Source of the DNA: Nocardioides caldifontis
Lineage (GTDB): Bacteria > Actinomycetota > Actinomycetes > Propionibacteriales > Nocardioidaceae
Assembly (NCBI RefSeq): GCF_008087345.1
Contig: NZ_ML701735.1
Span: 248,001-312,000, forward strand
Direction of reading: 5' to 3'
Length of the DNA: 64,000 nucleotides
This document shows positions 27,980 through 38,920 of the stretch, in pieces. Position 1 is the stretch's first letter; the number at the start of each line of letters is the position of its first letter. The notes beneath the pieces were generated by a model. The model ran no database searches. It was not told the origin of the DNA and was given only the letters and a program-made list of their open reading frames with translations. Made by a program: the position numbers and the translations under genes.

Positions 27980-30037
27980 CTAGGAGCCGCTCCGTGAGGC
28001 CGACCACTCCTTGTGAGAAGAGCAACGGGTCACCGGCAGCAGCCCTCCCTCCGCGTAGGTTCGGGTCTGGTTGTGGTGGTGGGGGCTGCGCGGGTCGCCG
28101 GAAGCGCCGAGCGGCACCACCCAGCCGCTCGTGCCGTGGCCGGCGAGGTCCCAGACGTAGCGGGCCACCGAGCCGCGGACCACGGCGTCGGATCCGGGCA
28201 CGCCGCCGGCGCAGCGCACGCAGTCGTTGTCGCCGGGCAGCGCGGGCTCGTCGGGCAGCCGGTGGCCGAGGACGTGCGCGGGCCGGTAGCGGTGCCGCTC
28301 GCCCCAGGGGCGACGCGGCCGGGCGGCGACCTCCTCGACGGCGGCCAGCAGGTGGTCGTCGAGGTCCGGGACGAGGGTCCGGCCGAGGTCGGAGAGGACG
28401 CTGCCGAGGCTGCCCTGCAGCTGGCGCGGCAGGTCGAACCAGAGCCCGAGGAGCGGCCCGTGGGGCTGCTCCTCCCGCGTCACGGCGTCGAGGGGCGGCG
28501 CGGCTGCGAGCCGCTGCACGAACGCGTCGCGGACGTCGACGTACGCCGCGGCGGTGGTGCTGTCGACCTCGAACCGCTGGTCCCAGGCGCGGAGCTCCGC
28601 GAGCAGTGCCTGCGCCCCAGGGGTGCCGGACGACGCGTCGAGGGCGGCGAGCGCCTCGGCGAGGACCGCCGGCTGCCCGGCGAGCACGTCGCGGTGCATC
28701 GCCGCGAAGTCGTCCGGGGTGAGGTCGCTCCGGCCGTCGAGCAGCGCATCGAGGCGGCGGGACCGGCCGGGCGGGGCGAAGTCGACACCGACGGCGTCGA
28801 ACGAGGCGTCCATCCGGTGGTTGGCGGTGACCAGGTGCTCGTCAGGACCGACCGAGCGTCCCGGCAGCGCCACCCAGCCGTCCCAGCCGTGGTCCGGCTC
28901 CCACGCGGGGACGGGGCGCCAGCGGTTCTCCTCGGCCCGGCGCGGCACCCGGCCGACCACCTGCTGCCGCACGTCGCCGGCGGCGTCGGCGACCACGAGG
29001 TTGTTGACCGGCTCCACCCAGTGCGCCAGTGCGTCGACCACGTCCTGGGTGCACCGCGCCCGGAGCAGCGGCAGCAGGGCCGCGAACCCGACCTCGCCCA
29101 GCACCCACGTCGGCGTGCGCAGCGCGAACGCCTCGCCGTCGGGGCCGCCGCTGACGACCGGCCCGTTCGGGGTCGTCACGACCTCCACCTCGACCACGTC
29201 TCCCCCGCGCACCTCGACGTGCTCGACGTGCCGCTCCGCGGCACCCCACCCGTCCGGTGTCGCGGCGACGACCTGGTCGCCCCTCCGCTCGAGCCGCTCG
29301 ACGAAGACGTCCTGGTAGTCGCCCATCGCGTTGGTGATCCCCCACGCGACCGCTCCGGCATGGCCGAAGTGCTGCACGCCGGGCACGCCCGGGAAGGTGA
29401 ACCCGGCGACGTCGAAGGGGTCGTCGGGGTCGGTGCAGGTCAGCCGGACCTGCTGGTAGCCGTTGGGCATCTCGAAGGTGCGGTGCGGGTCGCCGCCGAG
29501 CAGCGGCAGCCCGGAGGCGGTCCGCCCGCCGCCGACCACCCAGGCGTTGCTCCCCGCGGTGGCCAGCCCCTCGTGGTGGAGCAGGGCGGCGACGTCGCAG
29601 CCGGCCAGCCGCTCGACGTGGCGGCGGAACAGCTTCTGCGGGAACGACGCGAACAGCACGTGCTGGACGAGGAAGACGCCGAGCGGCGTCCACGGCTCCC
29701 ACGGGCCGGGGCGGGCGTCGAGCTCCTCGAGCTCCGGGACGACGGGGGCCTCGGCGAGGCCGGCGTTCACCCCGTCGACGTACGCCTGCACGAAGCGGGT
29801 GGTCGCGGGGTCCAGGGCGTCGTACGCACGGCGGGCGAGCGCGGCGAGCCGGGCGCGACGGGAGAACCGGTCCCAGGCCAGCCCCCGCTCGCCGAGCAGG
29901 GCGGCCGTGGTCCCTTCCACCTCGCGGCGGACGCTCTCCAGCTGCCACGTGCGGTCGAGGGCGACGGAGTGCCCCTGCTCCCGGGCGACCGTCAGGACGT
30001 CGCCGGCGGTGTGGTGCGGGATGCCGTGGCTCGTCAC
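27980..30037 (-). CDS. Penicillin-acylase-family Ntn hydrolase, siderophore-operon associated
   Basis: A protein of 685 residues starting at GTG 30037. The N-terminal part resembles the alpha chain ('GIPHHTAGDVLTVAREQGHS', 'ALDRTWQLESVRREV'). The nucleophile is Ser163 in 'TAGSNAWVVGGGRT', the usual autoprocessing site GSN-aromatic. The beta chain follows with 'PNGPVVS' and a terminal 'HHHNQTRTYAEGG'. No signal peptide is visible, whereas most family members are exported. It starts 10 bp after desD on the same strand. Penicillin-amidase-like genes are reported in some desferrioxamine loci (sometimes called desG), where release or exchange of acyl/aryl-acyl groups has been proposed. The reaction here is not known. 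Confidence 0.85.
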   Translation of the reverse strand: MTSHGIPHHTAGDVLTVAREQGHSVALDRTWQLESVRREVEGTTAALLGERGLAWDRFSRRARLAALARRAYDALDPATTRFVQAYVDGVNAGLAEAPVVPELEELDARPGPWEPWTPLGVFLVQHVLFASFPQKLFRRHVERLAGCDVAALLHHEGLATAGSNAWVVGGGRTASGLPLLGGDPHRTFEMPNGYQQVRLTCTDPDDPFDVAGFTFPGVPGVQHFGHAGAVAWGITNAMGDYQDVFVERLERRGDQVVAATPDGWGAAERHVEHVEVRGGDVVEVEVVTTPNGPVVSGGPDGEAFALRTPTWVLGEVGFAALLPLLRARCTQDVVDALAHWVEPVNNLVVADAAGDVRQQVVGRVPRRAEENRWRPVPAWEPDHGWDGWVALPGRSVGPDEHLVTANHRMDASFDAVGVDFAPPGRSRRLDALLDGRSDLTPDDFAAMHRDVLAGQPAVLAEALAALDASSGTPGAQALLAELRAWDQRFEVDSTTAAAYVDVRDAFVQRLAAAPPLDAVTREEQPHGPLLGLWFDLPRQLQGSLGSVLSDLGRTLVPDLDDHLLAAVEEVAARPRRPWGERHRYRPAHVLGHRLPDEPALPGDNDCVRCAGGVPGSDAVVRGSVARYVWDLAGHGTSGWVVPLGASGDPRSPHHHNQTRTYAEGGLLPVTRCSSHKEWSASRSGS

Positions 30038-30047
30038 CCCTTCGACC

Positions 30048-31808
30048 CTAGGGGCCGAAGGGCGCGAGCGGGTTCGCCAGGGTGCCCTCGAGGATCAGCG
30101 ACTGCGCCTGGTCGGCGAGGTCGACCATCTGCTTCGGGTTGCGCAGCTGCAGGCGGTTGAGGCACGACCGCTCGATCCGCGGACGGAAGAGGTCGTAGCG
30201 CTTGGCCTGCAGCTCGAGCTCGGGGTGGGCCGCGCGGTGGTCGAGGACCACCTGGGCTACCTCGCGCCAGAACGTGTCCGCGTCGAGGACTCCTGCCTCG
30301 TGCATCGTGGCCGCGAGGTGGCGGAGGAAACCGTCGAGGACGTCGACGAGGAGCGAGAGCCCCTTGAGGTGCTCGGGCACGTCCTGCCGGATCCGTTCGG
30401 CCTCGGCCGGGAGCGGGGTGTCGCCCATCAGGCAGACCTCCTCGCCGATGTCCTTGATGACCACCCGGACCGGCACGTGGTCGCGGAGCACGAGGATGAG
30501 GTTCTCCCCGTGCGGCATGAAGGCGAGGTCGTGGCGGAGGAGGCAGTGCACCACCGGGAGCAGGTAGGCGTCGAGGTACGCGCGGAGCCAGCGACGGCCA
30601 CCGACACCGGAGGCGGCGACGAGCTCGGCGACGAAGGCCCCGCCCTCGGTGTCGCGGTGCAGGAGCGACGCCATGGTGGCCAGCCGCTCGCCTCCCTGCA
30701 GGCGGGGCACCGGGCTCTCGCGCCACAGGCAGCTGAGCAGGGTCTGGTGACCGTTCGGGAACCCCAACGAGTGGTAGACGTCGCCCGAGTAGCCCACCGC
30801 CGCGAACTCGCGGAGCACCGAGAAGCCGGCCTCCTGCAGCACCGGGTCGTCCGCCACGACGCCGGCCACCCAGTCGTTGATGGCCGGGGTGCCCCGCATG
30901 TACTTCGGCGACAGGCCGCGCACGAACCCCATGTTCTGGATCGACAGCGAGGTCTTCACGTACGGCCGCTCGGGGTGCTCGACGTCGAGGAAGGTGCGCA
31001 GCGACTGCTGGGGCTGCCACACCGGCTCGGTCGTGCCCACGTGCACGACGTCGCGGCGGGCCACGTCCGGCGCCAGCGTCGTGGTGACCTTGTTGGTCCA
31101 CTGCCAGGGGTGGCAGGCCATGAACAGGAAGTCGGCGGCGTCCTCGCCCAGGTCGCGGAGGTGCTGCTCGAACGTCCCGACGCGGTCCCCCAGGAGCTCG
31201 GCGTAGAGGGACGCTTCGGTGATGTCGGCGCCGGTGGACAGGTGCGCCTTGGTGCGCCGCACCGCGAGCCACTCGAGCGCGACGCGTGGCCCCGCCTCCG
31301 GGGCGTAGGCGGAGTGGTCGTCGACCCCGAAGCCGATGCGGCCGCTGTTCGCGACGAACCCGGGGTGCCCCTCGGTCATCGCTGCCTCGACCTCCTGGAA
31401 GGAGGCGTCGACGAGCTCGTGGGCCGAGAACCGTTGGTGGGCGACCTTCCAGGCGTGCGCCGCCAGCGTGCTGCTGACCTCCTCCAGGTAGACCGGGGTG
31501 GTGGCGTCGTCCATCCCCACGAGCGGCGCCAGGTCGGCGACCAGCCGCAGCGCGTCGGGCTCGACCTCCTCACCGTCGACGACGCACCGCAGCGACGCGG
31601 GATCCACCTGCCAGTGGTCGAGCGAGTGGCGACCCGCCCGGAAGCCGTAGTCGACATCACCTACCCGGAGGGACCAGCGGTCGCCGTCGGGGGTCGGCGC
31701 CCAGAGCCCCTCGTGGGCGAGCTCGGCGACGGTCTTCGCCACCACGTGCCGGTGGGCGTGGCGCATGGCGACGGGGTTGAGGTGGGCGGCGAGGAGAGCG
31801 TGGGTCAT
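30048..31808 (-). CDS. desD: NIS siderophore synthetase, DesD-like (IucA/IucC family)
   Basis: A synthetase of 586 residues that joins N-hydroxy-N-succinyl-cadaverine units with ATP and closes the macrocycle in desferrioxamine pathways. Family motifs are 'HPWQWTNKV', 'TSLSIQNMGFVRGLSPKYM', 'FMPHGENLILVL' and 'VIKDIGEE'. Length and order match DesD of Streptomyces (about 590 residues). ATG 31808 follows GGAAGGAGC and overlaps the desC stop (ATGA). The product could be desferrioxamine B or E, or bisucaberin; sequence alone does not say. Confidence 0.92.
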   Translation of the reverse strand: MTHALLAAHLNPVAMRHAHRHVVAKTVAELAHEGLWAPTPDGDRWSLRVGDVDYGFRAGRHSLDHWQVDPASLRCVVDGEEVEPDALRLVADLAPLVGMDDATTPVYLEEVSSTLAAHAWKVAHQRFSAHELVDASFQEVEAAMTEGHPGFVANSGRIGFGVDDHSAYAPEAGPRVALEWLAVRRTKAHLSTGADITEASLYAELLGDRVGTFEQHLRDLGEDAADFLFMACHPWQWTNKVTTTLAPDVARRDVVHVGTTEPVWQPQQSLRTFLDVEHPERPYVKTSLSIQNMGFVRGLSPKYMRGTPAINDWVAGVVADDPVLQEAGFSVLREFAAVGYSGDVYHSLGFPNGHQTLLSCLWRESPVPRLQGGERLATMASLLHRDTEGGAFVAELVAASGVGGRRWLRAYLDAYLLPVVHCLLRHDLAFMPHGENLILVLRDHVPVRVVIKDIGEEVCLMGDTPLPAEAERIRQDVPEHLKGLSLLVDVLDGFLRHLAATMHEAGVLDADTFWREVAQVVLDHRAAHPELELQAKRYDLFRPRIERSCLNRLQLRNPKQMVDLADQAQSLILEGTLANPLAPFGP

Positions 31809-32356
31809 GCCGTGCTCCTTCCGAGAGGGCTGGCGAGGTACTGGTCGCGGGTGCAGGAGCTCAGCGCGGCGACCTTGGTCGGGAGCTGGACCGGCCCGTG
31901 GACGACGAACCCCGCCTCGGCGTTGAGGACCGCGATCCGGTCGTTGCGGATGTCCGGCTCGACGACCACCCGCTCGACGGCCGGGTCCTCGAAGAGGAGC
32001 TCCATGACGGTGCGGAAGACCGCCCGGGTGAACCCCGGGACCGGGTCGTCCGCCGGTGCGACGAGCACGTGCATGCCGACGTCGCCGGGGCCCCACGGGC
32101 CGTGCGCCGCGAGCACGCCGTGCGCGGGGTCGTAGCGCTCCACCAGGAACGCCGGCGTCCCGTCGGCACGGCCCAGGAACGCCTCGTGGTGCGGGTCCGC
32201 CGCGATCTCCTCGTAGGCCGAGACGACGTCCGCCACGGAGGCGTCCGCCATCTCCCAGAAGACCGCCTTGGGGTGGGTCACCCAGGCGTGGAGCACCAGG
32301 GCGTCGCGCGCGACGTCGAGCGGCTCGACCGTGAGCCGGGCGGTCAGGCTCGTCAT
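31805..32356 (-). CDS. desC: N-hydroxycadaverine acyltransferase (GNAT, IucB/DesC-like)
   Basis: This 183-residue acyltransferase adds succinyl, acetyl or other acyl groups from CoA to N-hydroxycadaverine. The siderophore-type GNAT fold is visible as 'HAWVTHPKAVFWEMADASV', 'DVGMHVLVAP', 'VERVVVEPDIRNDRI' and 'LNAEAGFVVHGPVQLP'. It overlaps both desB and desD by four bases. Streptomyces DesC is known to accept several acyl donors, which decides the siderophore end group. That is relevant to the acylase-like gene at the operon's end. Confidence 0.92.
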   Translation of the reverse strand: MTSLTARLTVEPLDVARDALVLHAWVTHPKAVFWEMADASVADVVSAYEEIAADPHHEAFLGRADGTPAFLVERYDPAHGVLAAHGPWGPGDVGMHVLVAPADDPVPGFTRAVFRTVMELLFEDPAVERVVVEPDIRNDRIAVLNAEAGFVVHGPVQLPTKVAALSSCTRDQYLASPLGRSTA

Positions 32357-33684
32357 GCCACCACCTCCACGAGGCGGGGCTGGTCGGGCACCGCGCGGTC
32401 CTGGACCGGTGCGCCGAACTCCTGGAAGGCGATGCGCTTCTCGACCGGGTACACCTCGCGACCGGTCATCGCGGCGATGATCACCGAGTTCCGGTAGGCC
32501 CCCATCCCGAGGTCCGGGGCGACGAAGCCGTGGGTGTGCTCCTCGGCGTTCTGCACGAAGATCCCCCCGCTGTCGATGTCGACCGCGTAGCTGCGGTCCG
32601 CGACCACGCGCCCACGGTCGTCGGTGCGGACCCGGTGGCGGACCGGGTCGAGGAAGTCGGGCGTGCGGGCGGCGTAGCCGGTGGCGAGCACCAGCCCCTC
32701 CGTGCGGTGGCCGAACCGGACGTCCTGCTCCCACTGGTGGAGGTCGATGTCGTAGCCCGACCCGTCCCACCGGACGCCCGTCACCTCCGTGCAGGTGCGC
32801 AGCTCGGTGGCCACCTCGCCGTGGAGGTGCTTGCGGTAGAGGGTGTCGAAGATGTCGTCCACGAGGTCGCCGCTGATCCCCTTGTAGAGACCGCGCTGCT
32901 CCTTGAGCAGGGCGTCACGCTTTTCTTGTCGAAGGGACTGGAAGTAGGCGGTGTACTCCGGAGACGTCATCTCGAGCGTGAGCTTGGTGTACTCCAGCGG
33001 GAAGAACCGGGGCGACCGGGTGATCCAGCTGAGCCGGTAGCCGTGCTCGTCGACCCCCTCGAGCAGGTCGCGGAAGATCTCGGCCGCGCTCTGACCGCTC
33101 CCCACGACGGTGACGGAGCCGAGCGCCCGCAGGTCGTCCCGGTGGCGCAGGTAGTCGGAGGAGTGGATCGCCGGGCCGTCGAGGTCGCGGCAGCACACCG
33201 GGAGGTACGGCGGCGTGCCGGTGCCGAGGACGATCCTCCGGGCGAGGTGGCGCTCGCCGCGGCCGGTGGCACGGTCGACCGCGTGCACCACGTAGACCCC
33301 CTCGGCCTCGTCGTGCTCGACGCGGTGCACGTGGCGCCCGAAGCGGATGGTGTCCAGCTGCGCGGCGGCCCACCGGCAGTAGGCGTCGTACTCGGCACGG
33401 AGGGGGTAGAAGCTCTCCCGGATGTAGAAGGGGTACAGCCGCCCGACCTGCTTGAGGTAGGCCAGGAACGAGTACGGCGAGGTCGGGTCCGCCATCGTCA
33501 CCAGGTCGGCGAGGAACGGCACCTGGAGGCTCGCGTCCTCGAGCATCATCCCCGGGTGCCAGGAGAAGTCCGGGCGGGCCTCGAGGAAGAGCCCGTCCAG
33601 GTCCGGCACCGGGTCCGCCAGGCAGGCGAGACCGAGGTTGAAGGGGCCGAGCCCGATCGCGACGAAGTCGTGGACCCGCGCCAT
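32353..33684 (-). CDS. desB: Cadaverine N-monooxygenase (lysine N6-hydroxylase family)
   Basis: A flavoprotein of 443 residues that N-hydroxylates cadaverine with NADPH and O2. FAD site 'GLGPFNLGLACLAD' (residues 11-24), substrate region 'HPGMMLEDASLQVPFLADLV', NADPH site 'VVGSGQSAAEIFRDL' and the late LATGY motif are all in place. It is coupled to desA through TGATG and to desC through ATGA. Diamine specificity is inferred from the adjacent decarboxylase; alone it could equally be read as an IucD-type lysine hydroxylase. Confidence 0.93.
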   Translation of the reverse strand: MARVHDFVAIGLGPFNLGLACLADPVPDLDGLFLEARPDFSWHPGMMLEDASLQVPFLADLVTMADPTSPYSFLAYLKQVGRLYPFYIRESFYPLRAEYDAYCRWAAAQLDTIRFGRHVHRVEHDEAEGVYVVHAVDRATGRGERHLARRIVLGTGTPPYLPVCCRDLDGPAIHSSDYLRHRDDLRALGSVTVVGSGQSAAEIFRDLLEGVDEHGYRLSWITRSPRFFPLEYTKLTLEMTSPEYTAYFQSLRQEKRDALLKEQRGLYKGISGDLVDDIFDTLYRKHLHGEVATELRTCTEVTGVRWDGSGYDIDLHQWEQDVRFGHRTEGLVLATGYAARTPDFLDPVRHRVRTDDRGRVVADRSYAVDIDSGGIFVQNAEEHTHGFVAPDLGMGAYRNSVIIAAMTGREVYPVEKRIAFQEFGAPVQDRAVPDQPRLVEVVA

Positions 33685-35129
33685 CAGCAGGCCTCCTCGA
33701 GCTGCGCGCCGAGCTCCTTGCCGGTGGCCCGCACCAGCTCGACCACCTCGAGGAGCTGGGCGTGGGTGGTGGCGGCGTTGAGGAGCGTGAGCTTGAGCCA
33801 GGAGTGGCCGTCGACCTTGGTGCCGGCGACCACCGCGTCGCCCCGTTCGAAGAGCGCTCTCCGGATCCGCGGGTTCAGCTCGTCGGCCACGCCGACCGGC
33901 ATCTCGGCGGGGCGGTAGCGGAGGACCAGGGTGCTCAGCTCGGGCGCGGCCGCCATCTCCAGGTCGGGGTCGTCCGCGAGGGCGTCGTACAACGTGTGGG
34001 CGGCGTCGATCGCGGCGTCGAACAGCTCGCCGACCGCGTCGGCTCCCATCAGCCGGAGGGTGAGCCACAGCTTGAGCGCGTCGAACCGCCGCGTCGTCTG
34101 CATGCTCTTGTCGACCTGGTTGGGCACCACGGCGGTGCGCGGGTTCAGGTACTCCGCGTGCATCGTGACGTGGCGCAGGGTGCGGCCGTCGCGGACCAGC
34201 ACGGCGCTCGACGAGACCGGCTGGAAGAACGTCTTGTGGAAGTCGACCGTGACCGAGTCGGCCCGCTCGATGCCGTCCAGCAGGTGGCGCCGGCGGCGCG
34301 ACGCGAGCAGCCCCCCGCCGAACGCGGCGTCCACGTGGAGCCAGACGCGGTGCCGGGCGCACGTGGCGGCGATCTCCGCGAGCGGGTCGATCACGCCGAA
34401 GTCGGTGGTGCCGGCGGTCGCGACCACCGCCATCGGCACAGCGCCGTCGGCGAGGCAGCGCAACAGCTCGCGCTCGAGCGCGACCGGCTCCATCCGGTGG
34501 TGGCGGTCGACCGGGACGCGGACGACGGCCTCCCGCCCGAGCCCGAGGACGTCGGCCGCCTTCTCGACGCTGAAGTGCGCATCGGCGGAGGCGAGGACGC
34601 GCAGCCTGGACAGCGGCGCCCGGGTGGCCGCCACCGTCTCGCCACGGGCGAGCAGCAGCGCCTGCAGGTTCGAGGCGGTTCCGCCGGTGGTGAAGACGCC
34701 GTCGGCGTCGGCCCCGAGCCCGAGCCGCGCCGCCGTCCAGTCGACGAGCCGCCGCTCCACCAGCGTCCCGCCGGCGCTCTGGTCCCAGGTGTCGAGGGAG
34801 GAGTTCACCGCCGAGACGACGACCTCGGCCAGCAGTGCCGGGATCACCACCGGGCAGTTGAGGTGGGCGACGTAGCGGGGGTGGTGGAACCACACGGCGT
34901 CGTCGAGGTAGAGCGAGGACAGCTCGTCCAGCGCGCTCCGCACGTCGTCGACCGGGGCGTCGAGGTCGACGTCGGCGACCCGTTTCGCCAGGCGCTCGAC
35001 GTCGGGACCGGTGGTCGGAGCGCCCGCCTCGACGAGGTGGCGGGCGACGTGCTCGACGCCGTCGCGGATCGCGCGGCCGTAGCTCGGTGCGGTGGCGGCG
35101 GTCAGCAGGTGCTCGGTCGGATCGGCCAC
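33684..35129 (-). CDS. desA: PLP-dependent lysine decarboxylase of the siderophore pathway
   Basis: A group II decarboxylase of 481 residues making cadaverine from lysine, the first step of desferrioxamine synthesis. Motifs are 'TTGGTASNLQALLLAR' (cofactor phosphate), 'HVDAAFGG' and 'SVTVDFHKTFFQPVSSS' with the PLP lysine. The length equals Streptomyces DesA. GTG 35129 follows AAGGAG. The iron box ends nine bases upstream, so this is the first gene of the operon desA-B-C-D-acylase. No receptor or export gene (desEF-like) lies next to it in the window. Confidence 0.93.
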   Translation of the reverse strand: MADPTEHLLTAATAPSYGRAIRDGVEHVARHLVEAGAPTTGPDVERLAKRVADVDLDAPVDDVRSALDELSSLYLDDAVWFHHPRYVAHLNCPVVIPALLAEVVVSAVNSSLDTWDQSAGGTLVERRLVDWTAARLGLGADADGVFTTGGTASNLQALLLARGETVAATRAPLSRLRVLASADAHFSVEKAADVLGLGREAVVRVPVDRHHRMEPVALERELLRCLADGAVPMAVVATAGTTDFGVIDPLAEIAATCARHRVWLHVDAAFGGGLLASRRRRHLLDGIERADSVTVDFHKTFFQPVSSSAVLVRDGRTLRHVTMHAEYLNPRTAVVPNQVDKSMQTTRRFDALKLWLTLRLMGADAVGELFDAAIDAAHTLYDALADDPDLEMAAAPELSTLVLRYRPAEMPVGVADELNPRIRRALFERGDAVVAGTKVDGHSWLKLTLLNAATTHAQLLEVVELVRATGKELGAQLEEAC

Positions 35130-35137
35130 GTGGCTCC

Positions 35138-35156
35138 TTAGGTGAGGCTTACCTAA
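35138..35156 (-). promoter_or_regulatory. Iron box (IdeR/DmdR operator) of the des operon
   Basis: TTAGGTGAGGCTTACCTAA is a 19-bp palindrome with one mismatched pair, very close to the actinobacterial iron box TTAGGTTAGGCTAACCTAA. It covers the predicted transcription start and reaches to nine bases before the desA start. With iron present, an IdeR/DmdR1-type repressor should block transcription here. Confidence 0.92.
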
Positions 35157-35161
35157 CCCGC

Positions 35162-35190
35162 ACGCTAGGGAGTCGCGGCGAATGTCGCAA
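35162..35190 (-). promoter_or_regulatory. Promoter of the des operon
   Basis: On the minus strand TTGCGA (35190-35185), a 17-nt spacer and TAGCGT (35167-35162) match an actinobacterial housekeeping promoter. Initiation near 35155 would fall inside the iron box, explaining repression by simple overlap. The remaining bases to 35260 hold no gene. Confidence 0.7.
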
Positions 35191-35260
35191 CCGCCAGTTT
35201 CATGACCAAGGTCACCCGCGCTCGGGCTGGGGTCGCTCGACCACCCTGTCGCCCGAACGG

Positions 35261-35515
35261 TCAGCGCCGGGCGGAGACGTCCTCCGCGGCGCCGGCGGAC
35301 GCCTCGCGCCAGGCCTTCAGGCCGAGCCGGCCGAGGACGACCGCGATCGTCAGGTTGACGACGACCAACACGACGTGGGCGACGTAGTAGCCGGCTGCGC
35401 GCTCCTCGTCCCCGGTCCACGACTCCCAGAGGTTCCGGGCGAAGTTGGCGTAGCTGACGACGTTCCACACCGCGATCGCGAGGAAGAGCACGGCGTGCCG
35501 TCGGGTGAGGGTCAC
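35261..35515 (-). CDS. Small two-helix membrane protein of unknown function
   Basis: This 84-residue protein starts at GTG 35515, which overlaps the rhodanese stop (GTGA). Two membrane helices are clear: about 9-24 ('LFLAIAVWNVVSYANF') and about 45-63 ('VAHVVLVVVNLTIAVVL'). Between them is a short polar loop with 'WESWTGDEERAAGYY'. Small proteins of this kind (SCO4848-like) are common in actinobacteria and have no known role. It is the last gene of an operon running from the CNNM/CBS gene or trpS. Confidence 0.7.
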   Translation of the reverse strand: MTLTRRHAVLFLAIAVWNVVSYANFARNLWESWTGDEERAAGYYVAHVVLVVVNLTIAVVLGRLGLKAWREASAGAAEDVSARR

Positions 35516-35850
35516 GGCGCCTGCCCCTTCGTCGGCAGCCCGGCGGCCGACCATGCCCGGAAGCCGCCGTCGAGGTCGGTGGCGTCGACACCGAGCTCGC
35601 GCAGCGTGGCAGCGGCGAGGCTCGAGGAGTAGCCCTCGTTGCAGACCACCACCTTCCGGTCGTACGACGCGAGGGGAAGCCGCGCCTCGCAGGCCGGGTC
35701 GAGCCGCCACTCGAGCACCGTCCGCTCCACGACCACGGCCCCGGGCAGTGCCCCGTCCTGCTGGGCCCCGAACGCCTCGTGCGGTGCGAGCCGCACCAGC
35801 CCGGCACGGGCCTCGGCCAGCAGCTCGTCGATCGAGCGGCGGGCCGTCAC
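35512..35850 (-). CDS. Single-domain rhodanese (sulfurtransferase)
   Basis: A protein of 112 residues, GTG start at 35850, overlapping both neighbours by four bases. The active loop is 'VVVCNEGYSSSLAAATL' with the catalytic Cys followed by NEGYSS; the C-terminal 'DLDGGFRAWSAAGLPT' is the usual rhodanese end. The loop has six residues, as in GlpE-type enzymes that move sulfane sulfur to cyanide or thiol acceptors. Operon position behind trpS and a LigT-like gene might hint at tRNA sulfur chemistry, but that is speculative. Confidence 0.88.
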   Translation of the reverse strand: MTARRSIDELLAEARAGLVRLAPHEAFGAQQDGALPGAVVVERTVLEWRLDPACEARLPLASYDRKVVVCNEGYSSSLAAATLRELGVDATDLDGGFRAWSAAGLPTKGQAP

Positions 35851-36377
35851 CGGGCCCCGCCCGGGTTCCCCGTGAGCGCGAAGTCCTTCACCGGCGTCCA
35901 CCCGAGCTCGGCCTCGTGGACGTAGAGCGAGAAGCGGTCGACGGTGAACCGGCAGTCGAACGAGCCGAGCTCCTCGTAGGCCCGGTCGAGCAGCGGCTCC
36001 TCGAGGTGGTGCGCCACCGTCACGTGCGGGTGGTAGGGGAACTGCGCGTCGATGGCCAGCGGCCCCCGTCGCACCGCTGCCGCCAGCACCTCGCAGCTCG
36101 AGATCCCCTCGACCACGTTGACGAACACCACCGGGGACACCGGCCGGAACGTCCCGGTCCCGCGCAGCCGCATCGCGAAGGGCGCGGTGGCGGACGCGAT
36201 CGCAGCCAGGTGCTCGTGGATCCCGGGCACCAGCGCTTCGTCGACGTCGACGGGTGGGAGCAGGGTGACGTGGGTCGGGATGCCGGCGGCAGTGGGGTCC
36301 CCCAGCTTGACGCGGTACTCCTGGAGGTCGCTCCCCCACGGCTCCGGCACTGCGACCGACACGCCGATCGTCGTCAC
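35847..36377 (-). CDS. 2'-5' RNA ligase / LigT-type 2H phosphoesterase
   Basis: A protein of 176 residues with the paired HxT motifs of the 2H phosphoesterase superfamily: 'IPTHVTLLPPV' near residue 35 and 'YHPHVTVAHHL' near residue 117. Such enzymes open 2',3'-cyclic phosphates or join RNA ends through 2'-5' bonds. It lies 22 bp after trpS, on the same strand, and overlaps the rhodanese start. Its placement with a tRNA synthetase suggests a role in tRNA end processing, which is an inference from context only. Confidence 0.88.
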   Translation of the reverse strand: MTTIGVSVAVPEPWGSDLQEYRVKLGDPTAAGIPTHVTLLPPVDVDEALVPGIHEHLAAIASATAPFAMRLRGTGTFRPVSPVVFVNVVEGISSCEVLAAAVRRGPLAIDAQFPYHPHVTVAHHLEEPLLDRAYEELGSFDCRFTVDRFSLYVHEAELGWTPVKDFALTGNPGGAR

Positions 36378-36399
36378 GGTCGACCAGCCTAGTCCGGGC

Positions 36400-38857
<2,458 letters not shown>

Positions 38858-38920
38858 CGTGCGGGCCCGCCCGGGGTCCTGGGTCTATGACCGTCGTCCA
38901 TGACCCTCAGGATAGGCGGC

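Noticed and set aside
26118-28000. Cobalamin riboswitch upstream of mutA
   Set aside because: Only 11 bp separate mutA from the preceding gene; there is no room for the aptamer, and no B12-box-like sequence was seen.
31805-35129. Aerobactin-type (IucABCD) assignment
   Set aside because: A lysine decarboxylase begins the operon and only one IucA/C-type synthetase is present, which fits desferrioxamine-type, not aerobactin, synthesis.
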